NCBI GenBank assembly: GCA_016215605.1 | Contig: JACRJB010000025.1 | Location: forward strand, 62,001-126,000 | Direction: 5' to 3' | DNA from: Rhodopseudomonas palustris | Lineage (GTDB): Bacteria > Pseudomonadota > Alphaproteobacteria > Rhizobiales > Xanthobacteraceae | DNA: 64,000 nucleotides | Part shown: piece by piece, positions 36,442 through 45,401 of the stretch | Layout: each line of letters opens with the position of its first letter | How positions within the stretch are numbered: position 1 is the stretch's first letter | Notes under the pieces: generated by a model | The model's database searches: none | Seen by the model: the letters and a program-made list of their open reading frames with translations, nothing else | What the model was told of the DNA's origin: nothing | Program-made: the position numbers and the translations under genes

Positions 36442-36963
36442 ATGCTCAGCCGCCGCTCGCTTCTGATCTTCACCGCGTCGCTCGCCGCACTCGCCGCTCC
36501 CGCGGCCGCCTCGGCGCAGGCCGCGCCGCCGGCCAACGATCCGGTGGCGCTGCTCACCGCGCTGTACACCAAGGCGGCAAAGGCCAACGCCGGCGGCGAT
36601 TTCGTCAACGCGCCGAAGAGCCGGGCCAAGGTGCTGTCGAAATCCTTCGCCGCGCTGTGGAGCAAGGCCGAGTCGAAGACCGCCAAGGGCGACATCGGGC
36701 CGATCGATTTCGATCCGGTCAGCAACTCGCAGGATCCCGACATCAAGTCGTTCGCCATCAAGGTCGAGCAGCAGGATTCCGGCAGCGCCACCCTCGCCGT
36801 CACTCTCACCGGCAGCCAAAAGCGCAGCAAGCCGGCCGACGGCGTGATCCGCTACGACTTCGTCCGCGACGGCGGCCACTGGCGGATCGACGACATTCGC
36901 GGCGCGGTCGACGGCGAGCCATGGTCGGTGCGCAAGCTGCTGACCGACTCGCTCAAGGGCTGA
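36442..36963 (+). CDS. Exported DUF3828-like protein with a twin-arginine-type signal
   Basis: 173-residue protein. MLSRRSLLIFTASLAALAAPAAASA is a Tat-type signal (SRRSLL) with a hydrophobic core. The mature domain (DPVALLTALYTKAAKANAGG...GPIDFDPVSNSQDPDIK) resembles the DUF3828 family, small periplasmic proteins of unknown function. The ATG has GAGGT 6 bp upstream. It is divergent from the 42-residue gene and convergent with the TPR protein gene, with 25 bp between their stop codons. Export by Tat is predicted from the motif alone; tatABC is in this same window. Confidence 0.75.
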   Translation: MLSRRSLLIFTASLAALAAPAAASAQAAPPANDPVALLTALYTKAAKANAGGDFVNAPKSRAKVLSKSFAALWSKAESKTAKGDIGPIDFDPVSNSQDPDIKSFAIKVEQQDSGSATLAVTLTGSQKRSKPADGVIRYDFVRDGGHWRIDDIRGAVDGEPWSVRKLLTDSLKG

Positions 36964-36988
36964 GCGCGGGGAGCCCGCGATGCGCCGC

Positions 36989-37930
36989 TCAGTTCACCGC
37001 GACGCCGAGCCGCTTCAGCGCATCCCGCGCGGTCTGCAGGCCCGGCCGCAGTTCCAGCGCCTTGCGAAAATCCGCGATCGCGCCGCTGCGGTCGCCGATC
37101 CGCATCTTGGCCTGGCCGCGATTATTCCAGGAGAACACGTCGGCCGGATCGTAGCGCAGCGCGTTGTCGTAGTCGGCGAGACCGCCTTTGTTGTCGCCCT
37201 GATACAGCCGGATCAGCGCGCGGTTGCGCCAGCCCCGTGCATCCTCCGGCGCCAGCCGGATCACCTCGGCGTAGTCGGCCGCGGCGCGGTCGAGCTGTTC
37301 GCTGTCGCGATGGGCGTTGCCGCGGTTGATGTAAGCGAGGACGTTCGGTTCGAGCGCGATCTCGGCGTCGAAATCGGCGATCGCCCGGGCCATGTCGCGC
37401 TGCTGATAATAGAGATGGCCGCGATTGCCGTAGGCGATCGCGAGCTTGGGGTCGGCGTCGATCGCCGCGGTCAGATCGGCGAGCGCATGGTCGGTGTCAC
37501 GCTTGGCGATCCACACCATCGCCCGGTTGTTGTAGGCCAGCGCGAAGGTCGGATCGAGCCGGATCGCCTCGTTGTAATCGGCGAGCGCGCGGTCGGCCTC
37601 GTGCCTGAACGCGTAGACGCGGCCGCGATTGTTGTAGGCGCAGACATAGGACGGATCGAGCTGCAGCGCATGGTCGAGATCGGCCAGCGCTTCGTCGAGC
37701 TTGCGCAGTTCGGTCAGGCCGTGGCCGCGGTTGCAATAGGCCGACGCCAGCCGCCGTCCGGTTTCGGCATTCGACTCGATCACCCTGGTGCAGGTCTCGA
37801 CGCGCTGCTGCAGCGACGTCGACGCGCCGACGCAGCTTTGCCAGGGCGTCTCGTCGGCCGTCGCCGGTTGCGCCAGCAGTGCGAACAGCGCCGCGCCGAG
37901 GACGTTCGACAGGATCGTGTGAGGTCGCAT
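36989..37930 (-). CDS. Exported tetratricopeptide-repeat protein
   Basis: 313 residues. A signal peptide (ILSNVLGAALFALLAQPATA) is followed by a short Cys-containing region (SCVGASTSLQQRVETCTRVIES) and about six to seven TPR units from residue ~60 to 300, each with the AYNNRGRVYAFRHEADRALADY-type pattern. TPRs make a protein-binding superhelix; a scaffold role in the periplasm is likely. It is convergent with the DUF3828-like gene. No promoter or ribosome site of note. Confidence 0.85.
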   Translation of the reverse strand: MRPHTILSNVLGAALFALLAQPATADETPWQSCVGASTSLQQRVETCTRVIESNAETGRRLASAYCNRGHGLTELRKLDEALADLDHALQLDPSYVCAYNNRGRVYAFRHEADRALADYNEAIRLDPTFALAYNNRAMVWIAKRDTDHALADLTAAIDADPKLAIAYGNRGHLYYQQRDMARAIADFDAEIALEPNVLAYINRGNAHRDSEQLDRAAADYAEVIRLAPEDARGWRNRALIRLYQGDNKGGLADYDNALRYDPADVFSWNNRGQAKMRIGDRSGAIADFRKALELRPGLQTARDALKRLGVAVN

Positions 37931-38228
37931 GCGGGTCTCCCTCTGCCACGGCTTTGTCGGGGGCAGCGCGAGCGGGGTTCACGACTCCCGCTCGCGCACG
38001 GCCGACACGCGCCGGCGCGCGCTGTGGACTTAGGGATTTCCCGGATTGCGTCCGGCATTTCGCCATGGCTTATGCGAACCACTTCCATCGGCCGCGGCGC
38101 CCGCCGCACCGCCGTCGCGCCGTGCGTCCCGCACAACCCTTGACATCGACCGACGCGACTCCACCTCAAGGCCATCGGCGCTGCCGGTTTGGCAGACGAC
38201 CCATCAACCAAAAAAAAGGGGAGACGAC

Positions 38229-38519
38229 ATGAACGGCACCACGATCGCAGCCAGCGTGCGCGACAACAGGGCGCAGAACCGCTTCGAGCTGGATGCCCAT
38301 GGCGAGATCGCGTTTGCGAATTATCGCCGTGCGGGTGGCCGCGTCGTCATCACCCACACCGAGACGCCGCCGCCGCTGCGCGGCCGCGGCATCGCCTCGA
38401 ACCTGGTTCGCGGCGCGCTCGATCTGATCCGCGCCGAGGGACTCAAGGTCACCGCCGGCTGCGGCTTCGTCGCCGATTATCTCGACGCCCATCCGGAATA
38501 TGCCGACCTGACGCGATAG
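38229..38519 (+). CDS. Small GNAT-family N-acetyltransferase
   Basis: 96-residue, single-domain acetyltransferase of the small GCN5-like class (PF14542). The acetyl-CoA loop is PPPLRGRGIASNLV (residues 48-61). The C-terminal CGFVADYLDAHPEYADL is the conserved end of this family. GGGGAG precedes the ATG. It is followed about 80 bp later by a thioesterase-like gene on the same strand, maybe cotranscribed. Substrate unknown. Confidence 0.9.
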   Translation: MNGTTIAASVRDNRAQNRFELDAHGEIAFANYRRAGGRVVITHTETPPPLRGRGIASNLVRGALDLIRAEGLKVTAGCGFVADYLDAHPEYADLTR

Positions 38520-38602
38520 TCCGCGCGCCTTCGCCTCCCGGGTCGTTGCCCGCCGCGCGGCGCTGTGGCATCGCTGGGCGGGCATCGCTCGGGGGCAGCA
38601 TC

Positions 38603-39010
38603 ATGACGACCAATCCGCCGGACGGCTTTCAGCCGTTCGCCGTCCAGGACGGCTATATCGGCCACAACGGGCCCTACTACTGGCGGCAGAACGCCGACGG
38701 CCAGCCCGAATTCGGTTTTCTCAGCGACGAGCGCCACGGCAATCCGAATGGCGTGCTGCACGGCGGCGCGATCGTCGCGTTTCTCGACACCATCCTCGGC
38801 TTCGCCGTGGTGCTGGCGGCGCAGCGCCGCTGTGCCACGGTGTCGCTCGACAGCCGCTTCCTCGCCACCACCCAGCCCGGCGGCTGGATCACCGGCCGCA
38901 CCACGCTGAAGAAGCTCAGCCGCAGCCTCGCCTTCATCGACGCCGAGGCGTTCGCCGACGAAAAGTTGCTGGTGACCACCAGCGCGGTGTTCCGGATCTT
39001 CGAGGCATAG
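38603..39010 (+). CDS. Hotdog-fold thioesterase (PaaI type)
   Basis: 135-residue acyl-CoA thioesterase-like protein. The fold is recognised from HGGAIVAFLDTILGFA (residues 53-68, the PaaI-type helix with the HGG motif and its catalytic-region acidic residue) and CATVSLDSRFLATTQPGG, a beta strand. It hydrolyses a CoA thioester, type unknown. GGGGG lies 11 bp before the ATG. It is convergent with the FAH-family gene, whose stop is only 17 bp away. Confidence 0.9.
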   Translation: MTTNPPDGFQPFAVQDGYIGHNGPYYWRQNADGQPEFGFLSDERHGNPNGVLHGGAIVAFLDTILGFAVVLAAQRRCATVSLDSRFLATTQPGGWITGRTTLKKLSRSLAFIDAEAFADEKLLVTTSAVFRIFEA

Positions 39011-39027
39011 CGCGCCGCAGCGTTCGA

Positions 39028-39819
39028 TCAGACGATCTTGATCGACAGGTCCGGCAGACCGTCGAGCTTGGCGAGCAGCACGTCGCCCTTCACCACCGGG
39101 CCGACATTCTCCGGCGTACCCGAATAGATGATGTCGCCGGCCTTGAGCTCGAACGCTTCGGACAGTTTGGCGATCTGCTCGGCGACGCTCCAGATCATCT
39201 TCGACAGGTCCGAGTTCTGCCGCACGGTGCCGTTCACCGCCAGCGAGATCGCACCCTTCTCGAAATGCCCGGTCTTGCCGACCGGATGGATCGGACCGAT
39301 CACCGCGGCGTGGTCGAAGCTCTTGCCGATCTCCCACGGCTTCTTCTGCGCCGACATCCCGTTCTGCAGATCGCGCCGTGTCATGTCGAGCCCGAGCGCA
39401 TAGCCGTAGACGTGCTCGAGCGCCTTGTCGGCCGCAATGTTGGTGCCGCCGGATTTCAGCGCGGCGACCAGTTCGACTTCGTGGTGATAATTCTGCGTCA
39501 ACGACGGATACGGATGCTCCGCGGTCTGCCCGATCGCGACGTTCTGGATCGCGTCGGTCGGCTTCTGGAAGAAGAACGGCGGCTCGCGGGTCGGGTCCGA
39601 GCCGCGCTCGATCGCGTGCGCCGCGTAGTTGCGGCCGATGCAATAGATCCGCCGCACCGGGAACACGCCGCTGTCGCCGGCGATCGGAATCGTGATTGTC
39701 TCGACGGTGAAGATCGGTTGCGCGGCGGGCGCGGCGGCGGCGGGCCGGCTGTCGATCGCGGCGCCCGCGAGCGCGAGCGCGCCGCTGGCCAATACGGTTC
39801 GGCGGTCGAGCGTCGTCAT
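39028..39819 (-). CDS. Fumarylacetoacetate hydrolase family protein with a Tat-type signal
   Basis: 263 residues. The first ~30 form a twin-arginine-like signal (MTTLDRRTVLASGALALAGAA), cleaved near AAA-APAA. The rest is the FAH fold with IYCIGRNYAAHA, then EVELVAALKSGG with the metal-binding Glu, and the C-terminal GDIIYSGTPENVGP signature. FAH proteins hydrolyse or decarboxylate beta-keto acids and are normally cytoplasmic; a folded metal enzyme exported by Tat makes sense but is rare. GGGAGG lies before the ATG, fixing the start. The substrate is unknown. Confidence 0.88.
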   Translation of the reverse strand: MTTLDRRTVLASGALALAGAAIDSRPAAAAPAAQPIFTVETITIPIAGDSGVFPVRRIYCIGRNYAAHAIERGSDPTREPPFFFQKPTDAIQNVAIGQTAEHPYPSLTQNYHHEVELVAALKSGGTNIAADKALEHVYGYALGLDMTRRDLQNGMSAQKKPWEIGKSFDHAAVIGPIHPVGKTGHFEKGAISLAVNGTVRQNSDLSKMIWSVAEQIAKLSEAFELKAGDIIYSGTPENVGPVVKGDVLLAKLDGLPDLSIKIV

Positions 39820-40028
39820 GCAAGTCCTCCCAGGCGTCGTTGTTGTGGCGCCCGGCTTCTTGATCGTCCGAGCGGCGCCAACACAGCATCAAACCCCGCG
39901 GCTTTCCAGATCTTCCGATCGCGCCGGCAAAGATTTTTCCGCGGTTCGCCGGGCACTGCGCCGGCCAGGGGCGCGCATGAAAAGGCCCGCCGAAGCGGGC
40001 CTTCCGAAATCGCGCGGACGTGGCGCAA

Positions 40029-40409
40029 TCAGTGCTTGATGTCGGCCGGCAGTTTGCCGCCATTGGCGGCGAGCTTGGTCATCACCTGCTTGTGCAGCCA
40101 GATGTTCATGCTGGCGCTGTCGTTGGTGTCGCCGGTGTAGCCGAGTTCCTTGGCGAGCTCCTTACGCGCCGACAGGCTGGAGTCGATGTCGAGCGCCTTC
40201 ATCAGGTCGACGATCGAGGTCCGCCATTCCAGCTTTTCGCCCTTGGCCTTGACCGCCTGGTCGAGGATCGGGGCGACGTCGACGGTCGGGCCCGCGGCCG
40301 GCGCCGATGCGGTTCCCCCCGCCGCAGGCGTCGTGCCTGCGCTGCCGCCGGGCGCCGCGTCCGCGCTGCTGCCGAAAATCGCGCTCATGATCTTGCCGAA
40401 AATGCTCAT
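40029..40409 (-). CDS. DUF3597 protein
   Basis: 126-residue protein of the DUF3597 family, unknown function. A short amphipathic start (MSIFGKIMSAIFGSS) is followed by a Pro/Ala/Gly-rich linker (about 17-42). The folded domain spans residues 50-126, with LDIDSSLSARKELAKELGY and the terminal MNIWLHKQVMTKLAANGGKLP. In related proteins this domain looks like a small helical module. The start has GGAGAG upstream; an earlier frame start at 40526 is unlikely. It is divergent from the DUF2189 gene about 450 bp away. Confidence 0.88.
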   Translation of the reverse strand: MSIFGKIMSAIFGSSADAAPGGSAGTTPAAGGTASAPAAGPTVDVAPILDQAVKAKGEKLEWRTSIVDLMKALDIDSSLSARKELAKELGYTGDTNDSASMNIWLHKQVMTKLAANGGKLPADIKH

Positions 40410-40862
40410 TCGTCTCTCCAGATGTGGACTCTTGGCCGGGTCATGCCGACCCGTCGGCGCGCCCTGCAACGGGAAGCTACCGCGTCGCAGTGATCTTGCC
40501 AAATATGGCAACGCGATGAAGCCCAACGATGCTGCGGCGCCAACCGACTAATTGTTTGTTCGCAGCTGCACGCGAAAGATGTGTGACCTCGTGGAACTAA
40601 TCGTCGACAACTAATCCGGCGCGACGCCGCAAATCACGTTCTCACCGAAGCGTGAGCAACCGCAGACGGTGAATGGCGTTAGGCTACCGTCACAGGTCGC
40701 GGCAAGCTCGGGTCACAAGACCAGTTGGTTTGATTGCTCTCGCGTGTGGTCGAAATGCTCCTGATCGTTTCCGCGCAACAACAAGGCCCGGCCCGCCAGC
40801 GATGGTGAAGGACCCGGTTCGCGACATGTCCTGACAACATGTGCCCCATGGGAGAAACGAAC
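40410..40862. other. Divergent control region between DUF3597 and DUF2189 genes
   Basis: 453 bases with no gene seen. It holds a 6-base-arm inverted repeat TTGCCA-AATA-TGGCAA at 40496-40511 and two direct copies of AACTAATC at 40595 and 40609, 14 bp apart. These could be regulatory, but no -35/-10 pair was confidently found. No terminator was noted. Confidence 0.5.
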
Positions 40863-41765
40863 ATGGCCACCATTCATCCTGCCGATGCTCCGAATGTCCA
40901 AACGCGCGGCGCCGCCGCGACGCCCGCAGTCCGCCGCATCACGTTCGCCGATCTGCACGACGCGCTGCGGCGCGGCTGGGACGACTTCAAGGCGGTGCCG
41001 AGCCATGCGGTCATGCTGTGCGTGATCTATCCGGTGCTCGGTCTGGTGCTGGCGCGCCTGGTGCTCGGCTATTCGGTGCTGCCGCTGCTGTTTCCGCTCG
41101 CCGCCGGCTTCGCACTGATCGGTCCGTTCGCCGCGCTCGGGCTGTATGAATTGAGCCGCCGCCGCGAGGCCGGCGAGGACGCGTCCGCCTGGCACGCCTT
41201 CGACGTGCTGCGCTCGCCGTCGTTCGGCGCCATGCTCGGGCTCGGCGCGATCCTGCTCGCTGTGTTCGTGGTGTGGCTGGCGACCGCGCAGGCGATCTAC
41301 GTCGCGACCTTCGGCTATGCACCGGCCGCGGCGATCCCGGACTTCGTCGGCCGCATTCTCGGCACGCCGCAAGGCTGGACGCTGATCATGGTCGGCTGCG
41401 GCGTCGGCTTCCTGTTCGCGGTGGCGGCGCTGTGCGTCAGCGTGGTGTCGTTTCCGATGATGCTGGATCGGCATGCCGGCGTCGGCGAGGCCGTCGCGAC
41501 CTCGCTGCGCGTCGTCGCCCGCAATCCGCTGGAGATCGCGGCCTGGGGCCTGATCGTCGCCGCGCTGCTGGTGCTGGGCTCGCTGCCGGCGTTCCTCGGG
41601 CTGGCGGTGGTGATCCCCCTGCTCGGCCACGCCACCTGGCACCTCTATCGCAAGGTGGTCGAGCCGAACCCGCATCCGTCGCAGATTCGCCGGCCGAGCC
41701 CGATCAAGCGCTCCGCGGCCGACTTCCCGGCGACGCTGCTGCAATGGCGTCGGCACCAGCCCTGA
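40863..41765 (+). CDS. DUF2189 integral membrane protein
   Basis: 300-residue inner-membrane protein of the DUF2189 family, about six membrane spans between residues 48 and 270. A soluble N-terminus has RRITFADLHDALRRGWDDF, the conserved family start (DL...AL..GW.DF). After the last span comes a basic tail (RRPSPIKRSAADFPATLLQWRRHQ). The ATG at 40863 has GGGAGAAAC before it and is preferred to upstream ATGs at 40839 and 40848. Function of the family is unknown. A hairpin follows the stop. Confidence 0.9.
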   Translation: MATIHPADAPNVQTRGAAATPAVRRITFADLHDALRRGWDDFKAVPSHAVMLCVIYPVLGLVLARLVLGYSVLPLLFPLAAGFALIGPFAALGLYELSRRREAGEDASAWHAFDVLRSPSFGAMLGLGAILLAVFVVWLATAQAIYVATFGYAPAAAIPDFVGRILGTPQGWTLIMVGCGVGFLFAVAALCVSVVSFPMMLDRHAGVGEAVATSLRVVARNPLEIAAWGLIVAALLVLGSLPAFLGLAVVIPLLGHATWHLYRKVVEPNPHPSQIRRPSPIKRSAADFPATLLQWRRHQP

Positions 41766-42240
41766 GTTCCCCGAGGGGAAGCTCCAGACTGGGCCACCGG
41801 CCTTCTCGGAGGTCGGTGGCCACTTCGTGTTGTGCATTGCGATACATCAAATCGGTCCGGGCCGTGAATACCCGTTCATTATGCGTTTAACGCATGCGTT
41901 ATCCGGAGATTGTTCCGGCGGGTTAACCCGGTCACGGGCAATCCAGTGCATGTCGCCCGACCGCGACGCATCTAAATCGCGTCAAAATCACCAAATTCTG
42001 CACTATATTGCTGCTAGGATACTCACGAGGCTGTGTTTTCAGGTCCGGGAGCTCTGCCGTCAGCTCCGGCCGGTCCGCATAGGTCTGCGCAGAAGGGTTA
42101 ATCATTCCTTCCCAAAGGTATACGCGTATCGCCTAGCTGCAGTGCAGCATTTACGCTGCTGGTTTTGCCGACTCTCCCCTATATTCCTTTCAACGGTTCG
42201 GGTTTCGAAAGACTGAACCGTGGAATAAGGAGATCATCCC
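41766..42240. other. Intergenic region between DUF2189 and DUF1127 genes
   Basis: 475 bases. The first part has the hairpin at 41792-41821; the rest is somewhat AT-richer than its surroundings and probably carries the promoter of the DUF1127 gene. I found no other structure or gene. Confidence 0.5.
41792..41821 (+). terminator. Hairpin after the DUF2189 gene
   Basis: GGCCACCG and CGGTGGCC pair as an 8-bp stem, extended by CCT/AGG inside the loop. It begins 27 bp after the stop. No U-tract follows, so termination is less certain. Confidence 0.55.
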
Positions 42241-42393
42241 ATGCTGCTTTCGCTCATTCGCGCCCTTCGGGCGTTCCGGGACTATCAGCGCAATCTCGCT
42301 GAACTCTCCCAGCTCAGCGATCGCGAACTGGCCGATATCGGACTCGACCGCTCGGACATCCCGCGCGTGGCGTCCGGCCACTACAACGGCTGA
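42241..42393 (+). CDS. DUF1127 small protein
   Basis: 50-residue basic protein with the DUF1127 (YjiS-like) pattern: MLLSLIRALRAFRDYQRNL then ELSQLSDRELADIGLDRSDIP. AAGGAG lies 9 bp before the ATG. Proteins of this family are short, often stress-regulated, and some members act on RNA turnover and metabolism, probably by binding other proteins. This one is monocistronic with its own terminator. No membrane span. Confidence 0.92.
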   Translation: MLLSLIRALRAFRDYQRNLAELSQLSDRELADIGLDRSDIPRVASGHYNG

Positions 42394-42419
42394 CCGTCCG
42401 ACCCGACCCGTTCACGGAT

Positions 42420-42443
42420 AACGCCCGCATCAATGCGGGCGTT
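42420..42443 (+). terminator. Rho-independent terminator of the DUF1127 gene
   Basis: AACGCCCGC and GCGGGCGTT form a perfect 9-bp stem around ATCAAT, followed by GTCGTATC. It lies 27 bp after the stop codon and 82 bp before trmFO. Confidence 0.82.
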
Positions 42444-42524
42444 GTCGTATCGGACCCCGCGATCCGCCTGCCCGGCGGGCCGAAACGGATTTGACCGGCC
42501 GCTGAAACGCGCTAGCTGTAGCGC

Positions 42525-43961
42525 ATGACCAGCGCTGTTCTCCCCACCCACCCCGTTCACGTCATTGGCGCCGGCCTCGCCGGCTCGGAAGCCGCCTGGC
42601 AGGTGGCGCGCGCTGGCGTGCGCGTCGTGCTGCACGAGATGCGGCCGCATCGCTCGACCGAGGCACACAAGACAGACGGCCTCGCCGAACTGGTCTGCTC
42701 CAATTCCTTCCGCTCCGACGACGCCGCCAACAACGCGGTCGGCCTGCTGCATGCTGAGATGCGCCGGCTCGGCTCGCTGGTGATGCGTGCGGCCGACGCC
42801 AACCAGGTCCCGGCCGGCGGCGCGCTGGCGGTCGATCGCGACGGCTTCTCCGCCGCGGTGACCAAAGCGCTTCACGAGCACCCGCTGATCGAGATTCGCC
42901 GCGAGGAGATCGCCGGCCTGCCGCCGGACGACTGGGGCAACGTCATCGTCGCCACCGGCCCGCTGACCTCGGCGCCGCTCGCCGATGCGATCCGGGCGCT
43001 GACCGACGAATCGGCGCTGGCGTTCTTCGACGCGATCGCGCCGATCGTGCATCGCGATTCGATCGACATGTCGGTCGCGTGGTTTCAGTCGCGCTACGAC
43101 AAGGCCGGTCCCGGCGGCACCGGCGCCGACTATCTCAACTGCCCGATGACCCGCGAGCAGTACGACGCCTTCGTCGACGCGCTGATCTCGGGCGAGAAGG
43201 TCGACTTCAAGGATTGGGAAAAGGACACCCCGTATTTCGACGGCTGCCTGCCGATCGAAGTGATGGCCGAGCGCGGCCGCGAGACGCTGCGCCACGGCCC
43301 GATGAAGCCGGTCGGCCTGACCAATCCGCACAACCCCACGGTGAAGCCCTACGCCATCGTCCAGCTCCGCCAGGACAACAAGCTCGGCACGCTGTTCAAC
43401 ATGGTCGGCTTCCAGACCAAGCTGAATTACGGCGCGCAGCAGCGCGTCTTCCGCACCATCCCGGGGCTGGAAAATGCTGAATTCGCAAGGCTTGGCGGGC
43501 TGCATCGCAACACGTTTCTGAACTCGCCGAAATTGCTCGACGAGAGCCTGCGGCTGCACGCCGCGCCGCGGCTGCGCTTCGCCGGCCAGATGACCGGCTG
43601 CGAGGGCTATGTCGAATCCGCCGCCGTCGGCCTGTTCGCCGGCCTCGCCGCCGCGGCCGACGCGCTCGGTCAGTCGGTGGTGACGCCGCCGCCGACCACG
43701 GCGCTCGGCGCCCTGCTCGGCCACATCACCGGCGGCCACATCGAGACCATCGACGCCGGCCCGCGCTCGTTTCAGCCGATGAACGTCAATTTCGGCCTGT
43801 TCCCGCCGCTGGCGTCCGCGCCGACCCACGGCCCCGACGGCAAGAAGCTGCGCGGCCCGGACAAGTCGGTTGCCAAGAAGCAGGCGCTCAGCGCCCGTGC
43901 GCTGGCCGATATGGATAGTTGGATCGCCGAAGTGCTGCCGGGAGCAGCTGCAGCGGCTTAA
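42525..43961 (+). CDS. trmFO: tRNA (uracil-5-)-methyltransferase TrmFO, folate-dependent
   Basis: Makes m5U54 in tRNA using methylenetetrahydrofolate and FADH2. 478 residues. FAD-binding [11 protein letters not shown] lies at the N-terminus (residues 15-25). The Cys-containing segment [12 protein letters not shown] (near residue 58) and a second Cys in [15 protein letters not shown] are the family positions that bind and catalyse. HGPMKPVGL and the C-terminal [18 protein letters not shown] segment are typical. The gene is monocistronic. In many Alphaproteobacteria trmFO replaces TrmA. Start at 42525 lies after a terminator and has no strong ribosome site. Confidence 0.97.
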   Translation: MTSAVLPTHPVHVIGAGLAGSEAAWQVARAGVRVVLHEMRPHRSTEAHKTDGLAELVCSNSFRSDDAANNAVGLLHAEMRRLGSLVMRAADANQVPAGGALAVDRDGFSAAVTKALHEHPLIEIRREEIAGLPPDDWGNVIVATGPLTSAPLADAIRALTDESALAFFDAIAPIVHRDSIDMSVAWFQSRYDKAGPGGTGADYLNCPMTREQYDAFVDALISGEKVDFKDWEKDTPYFDGCLPIEVMAERGRETLRHGPMKPVGLTNPHNPTVKPYAIVQLRQDNKLGTLFNMVGFQTKLNYGAQQRVFRTIPGLENAEFARLGGLHRNTFLNSPKLLDESLRLHAAPRLRFAGQMTGCEGYVESAAVGLFAGLAAAADALGQSVVTPPPTTALGALLGHITGGHIETIDAGPRSFQPMNVNFGLFPPLASAPTHGPDGKKLRGPDKSVAKKQALSARALADMDSWIAEVLPGAAAAA

Positions 43962-43982
43962 CTTCACTCGATCAGCTCCCCC

Positions 43983-44148
43983 GTGTCCCGGACAAGGCGC
44001 CGCGCGCAGCGCGTCGCCGCAGATCCGGGACCCCGGTTCGGCGCCGCAAGACCGCACGCGCAACGATTTGCGGCGAGCCCGAAGAAAACCGGGGCCCCGG
44101 ATCGGCGACGCACCGCCGCGAGCGGCGGCTGCGCCTTGTCCGGGGCAC
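43983..44148. repeat. Palindromic repeat with GTGTCCCGGACAAGG ends
   Basis: 166-bp non-coding element between the convergent trmFO and phytoene-synthase-like genes. The ends, GTGTCCCGGACAAGGCGC and GCGCCTTGTCCGGGGCAC, are near-perfect inverted repeats with one mismatch. It also has internal hairpins. A related end (CGCGTCTTGTCCGGGACAC) occurs near 49842-49860. Confidence 0.8.
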
Positions 44149-44166
44149 GGCTTATTCCGAAGCGCC

Positions 44167-45018
44167 TCAGCGAAACGCCTTCGTCCGCAACGCCTTCCAC
44201 AGCGTCCACAGCGTCGTCAGGCGTGAGCGGTCGAACGGGCCGAACAGGTCGGTGTCGGCCTGGGCCATCAGGTCGAGATCGCGGCGCGCGAGCGCGAGCG
44301 GCAGGAAGGCGCGCCGGGCGGGCGGAGGCGCTTCGGCGAGCAGCTGTTGCGCGGCGTCGAGGTGGCGCAGCGCGACGGCGATCAGGTCGTTGAGCGCCTG
44401 GCGGAGCGCCGGCGTCTCCTTGCCCGCATAGGCGTCCGCTTCATTGCTGCCGTGGCGCGCGAGCAGTTCGAGCGGCAGAAACAGCTGCCGCCGCGCCGCA
44501 TCGAACGGTAGCCGCGCGATCGCGCGGGTGATCCCCATCGCCATCCCGGCGTGACGCGCCAGATGATCGATGGCCTCCGAGCCCTGGTCGACGATCCGCG
44601 CCGCCAGCGCCAGCAGTGTCCCGTCGGTGTCGGCCGCGTAGGTTTCCAGCGCGGTCACGTCCGGCATCGGATCGTTGTAGAGATCGAACAGATGCGCGTC
44701 GATCAGCTGCGACAGCGCCGCGACCGGCAACGCATACTGGCCGACGGCACGCAGCAATTCGGCGGCGACGGGATTGCCCTCGACGCCGCCATGCGCGGTG
44801 CCGGCCAGCGTGTCCGTCCACCATTGCAGCCGGATCTCGCCCGGCAGCGGCTGGCTGACCTGGTCGCGGACACGGACGATCTCGGCGTTGAACGCATACA
44901 GCGCCAGCAGCGCGCGGCGGCTGTCCGGTTCGACGAACAGCGTCGCGGCGTAGCGGTCGAAATCGGCGCTGCGCACCAGCTCGGCGCAGAACGCCGCGTC
45001 GGCGTCGCCGCCGCTCAT
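44167..45018 (-). CDS. Squalene/phytoene synthase-family protein, NDUFAF6-like
   Basis: 283-residue protein of the squalene/phytoene synthase fold. The first aspartate-rich DXXXD motif of true synthases is absent at its expected place (ALYAFNAEIVRVRDQVSQ), and IRLQWWTD follows. This is the pattern of NDUFAF6, a complex I assembly factor, rather than of an enzyme making squalene or phytoene. It is translationally coupled to the DUF498 (NDUFAF3-like) gene by a 4-bp ATGA overlap. The role in complex I assembly is inferred from homology; a carotenoid or hopanoid role is less likely. Confidence 0.8.
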   Translation of the reverse strand: MSGGDADAAFCAELVRSADFDRYAATLFVEPDSRRALLALYAFNAEIVRVRDQVSQPLPGEIRLQWWTDTLAGTAHGGVEGNPVAAELLRAVGQYALPVAALSQLIDAHLFDLYNDPMPDVTALETYAADTDGTLLALAARIVDQGSEAIDHLARHAGMAMGITRAIARLPFDAARRQLFLPLELLARHGSNEADAYAGKETPALRQALNDLIAVALRHLDAAQQLLAEAPPPARRAFLPLALARRDLDLMAQADTDLFGPFDRSRLTTLWTLWKALRTKAFR

Positions 45019-45398
45019 GGCACCGCGATCAGCGCCGCGGCGACGCGGCGGCGTTCGCCGATCATGATGTTGTAGGTGCGCACCGCCGGCCCGGTCTGCA
45101 TCGTATCCAGAACCACGCCGACGCCGCGGAGCTGATCGCGCAGTTGCCGCGGCGCGATCCAGACGTCGGTTCCGGTGCCGACGATCAGCGTGTCGATCGC
45201 ATTGGCGTTGTCGAACACGCGCTTCAGCGCAGTGCGGTCGATCTGATCCGGGCGCGTGACGTCCCAGCCCCACACCGCGTCGGGCAGGAATAGCAGCGAA
45301 CCCTGATGCGACATGTCGGCGAAGTAGAACCCGCCCTTGCCGTAGGCGTCGACCGACGCCGTTCGCGGAAAGTGCGGGATCTCGGAGCGCTCCGCCAA
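45015..45398 (-). CDS. DUF498/Mth938-like protein, NDUFAF3 homologue
   Basis: 127-residue DUF498 (Mth938) protein. Family core: FYFADMSHQGSLLFLPDAVWG near residue 25 and IDTLIVGTGTD (a nucleotide-like loop). It is the bacterial counterpart of NDUFAF3, which helps assemble mitochondrial complex I. Its stop overlaps the start of the NDUFAF6-like gene (ATGA), and its own start lies 3 bp from the secF stop, so the set is cotranscribed with secDF-yajC. The link to SecDF, with complex I subunits inserted by the Sec/Oxa machinery, is a reasonable inference. Confidence 0.9.
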   Translation of the reverse strand: MAERSEIPHFPRTASVDAYGKGGFYFADMSHQGSLLFLPDAVWGWDVTRPDQIDRTALKRVFDNANAIDTLIVGTGTDVWIAPRQLRDQLRGVGVVLDTMQTGPAVRTYNIMIGERRRVAAALIAVP

Positions 45399-45401
45399 AT
45401 C

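Noticed and set aside
40496-40511. TTGCCA-AATA-TGGCAA inverted repeat
   Set aside because: Short arms and no neighbouring regulator; kept only as a note on the intergenic region.
40684-40695. CTACCGTCACAG shared with the CRP-like site at 53691-53702
   Set aside because: Only one half of the palindrome is kept here, so it is not a CRP-type site; a 12-base match may be chance.
44167-45018. Reading the gene as a carotenoid phytoene synthase
   Set aside because: The first aspartate-rich motif is missing and the partner gene is an NDUFAF3-like gene; no other carotenoid genes nearby.
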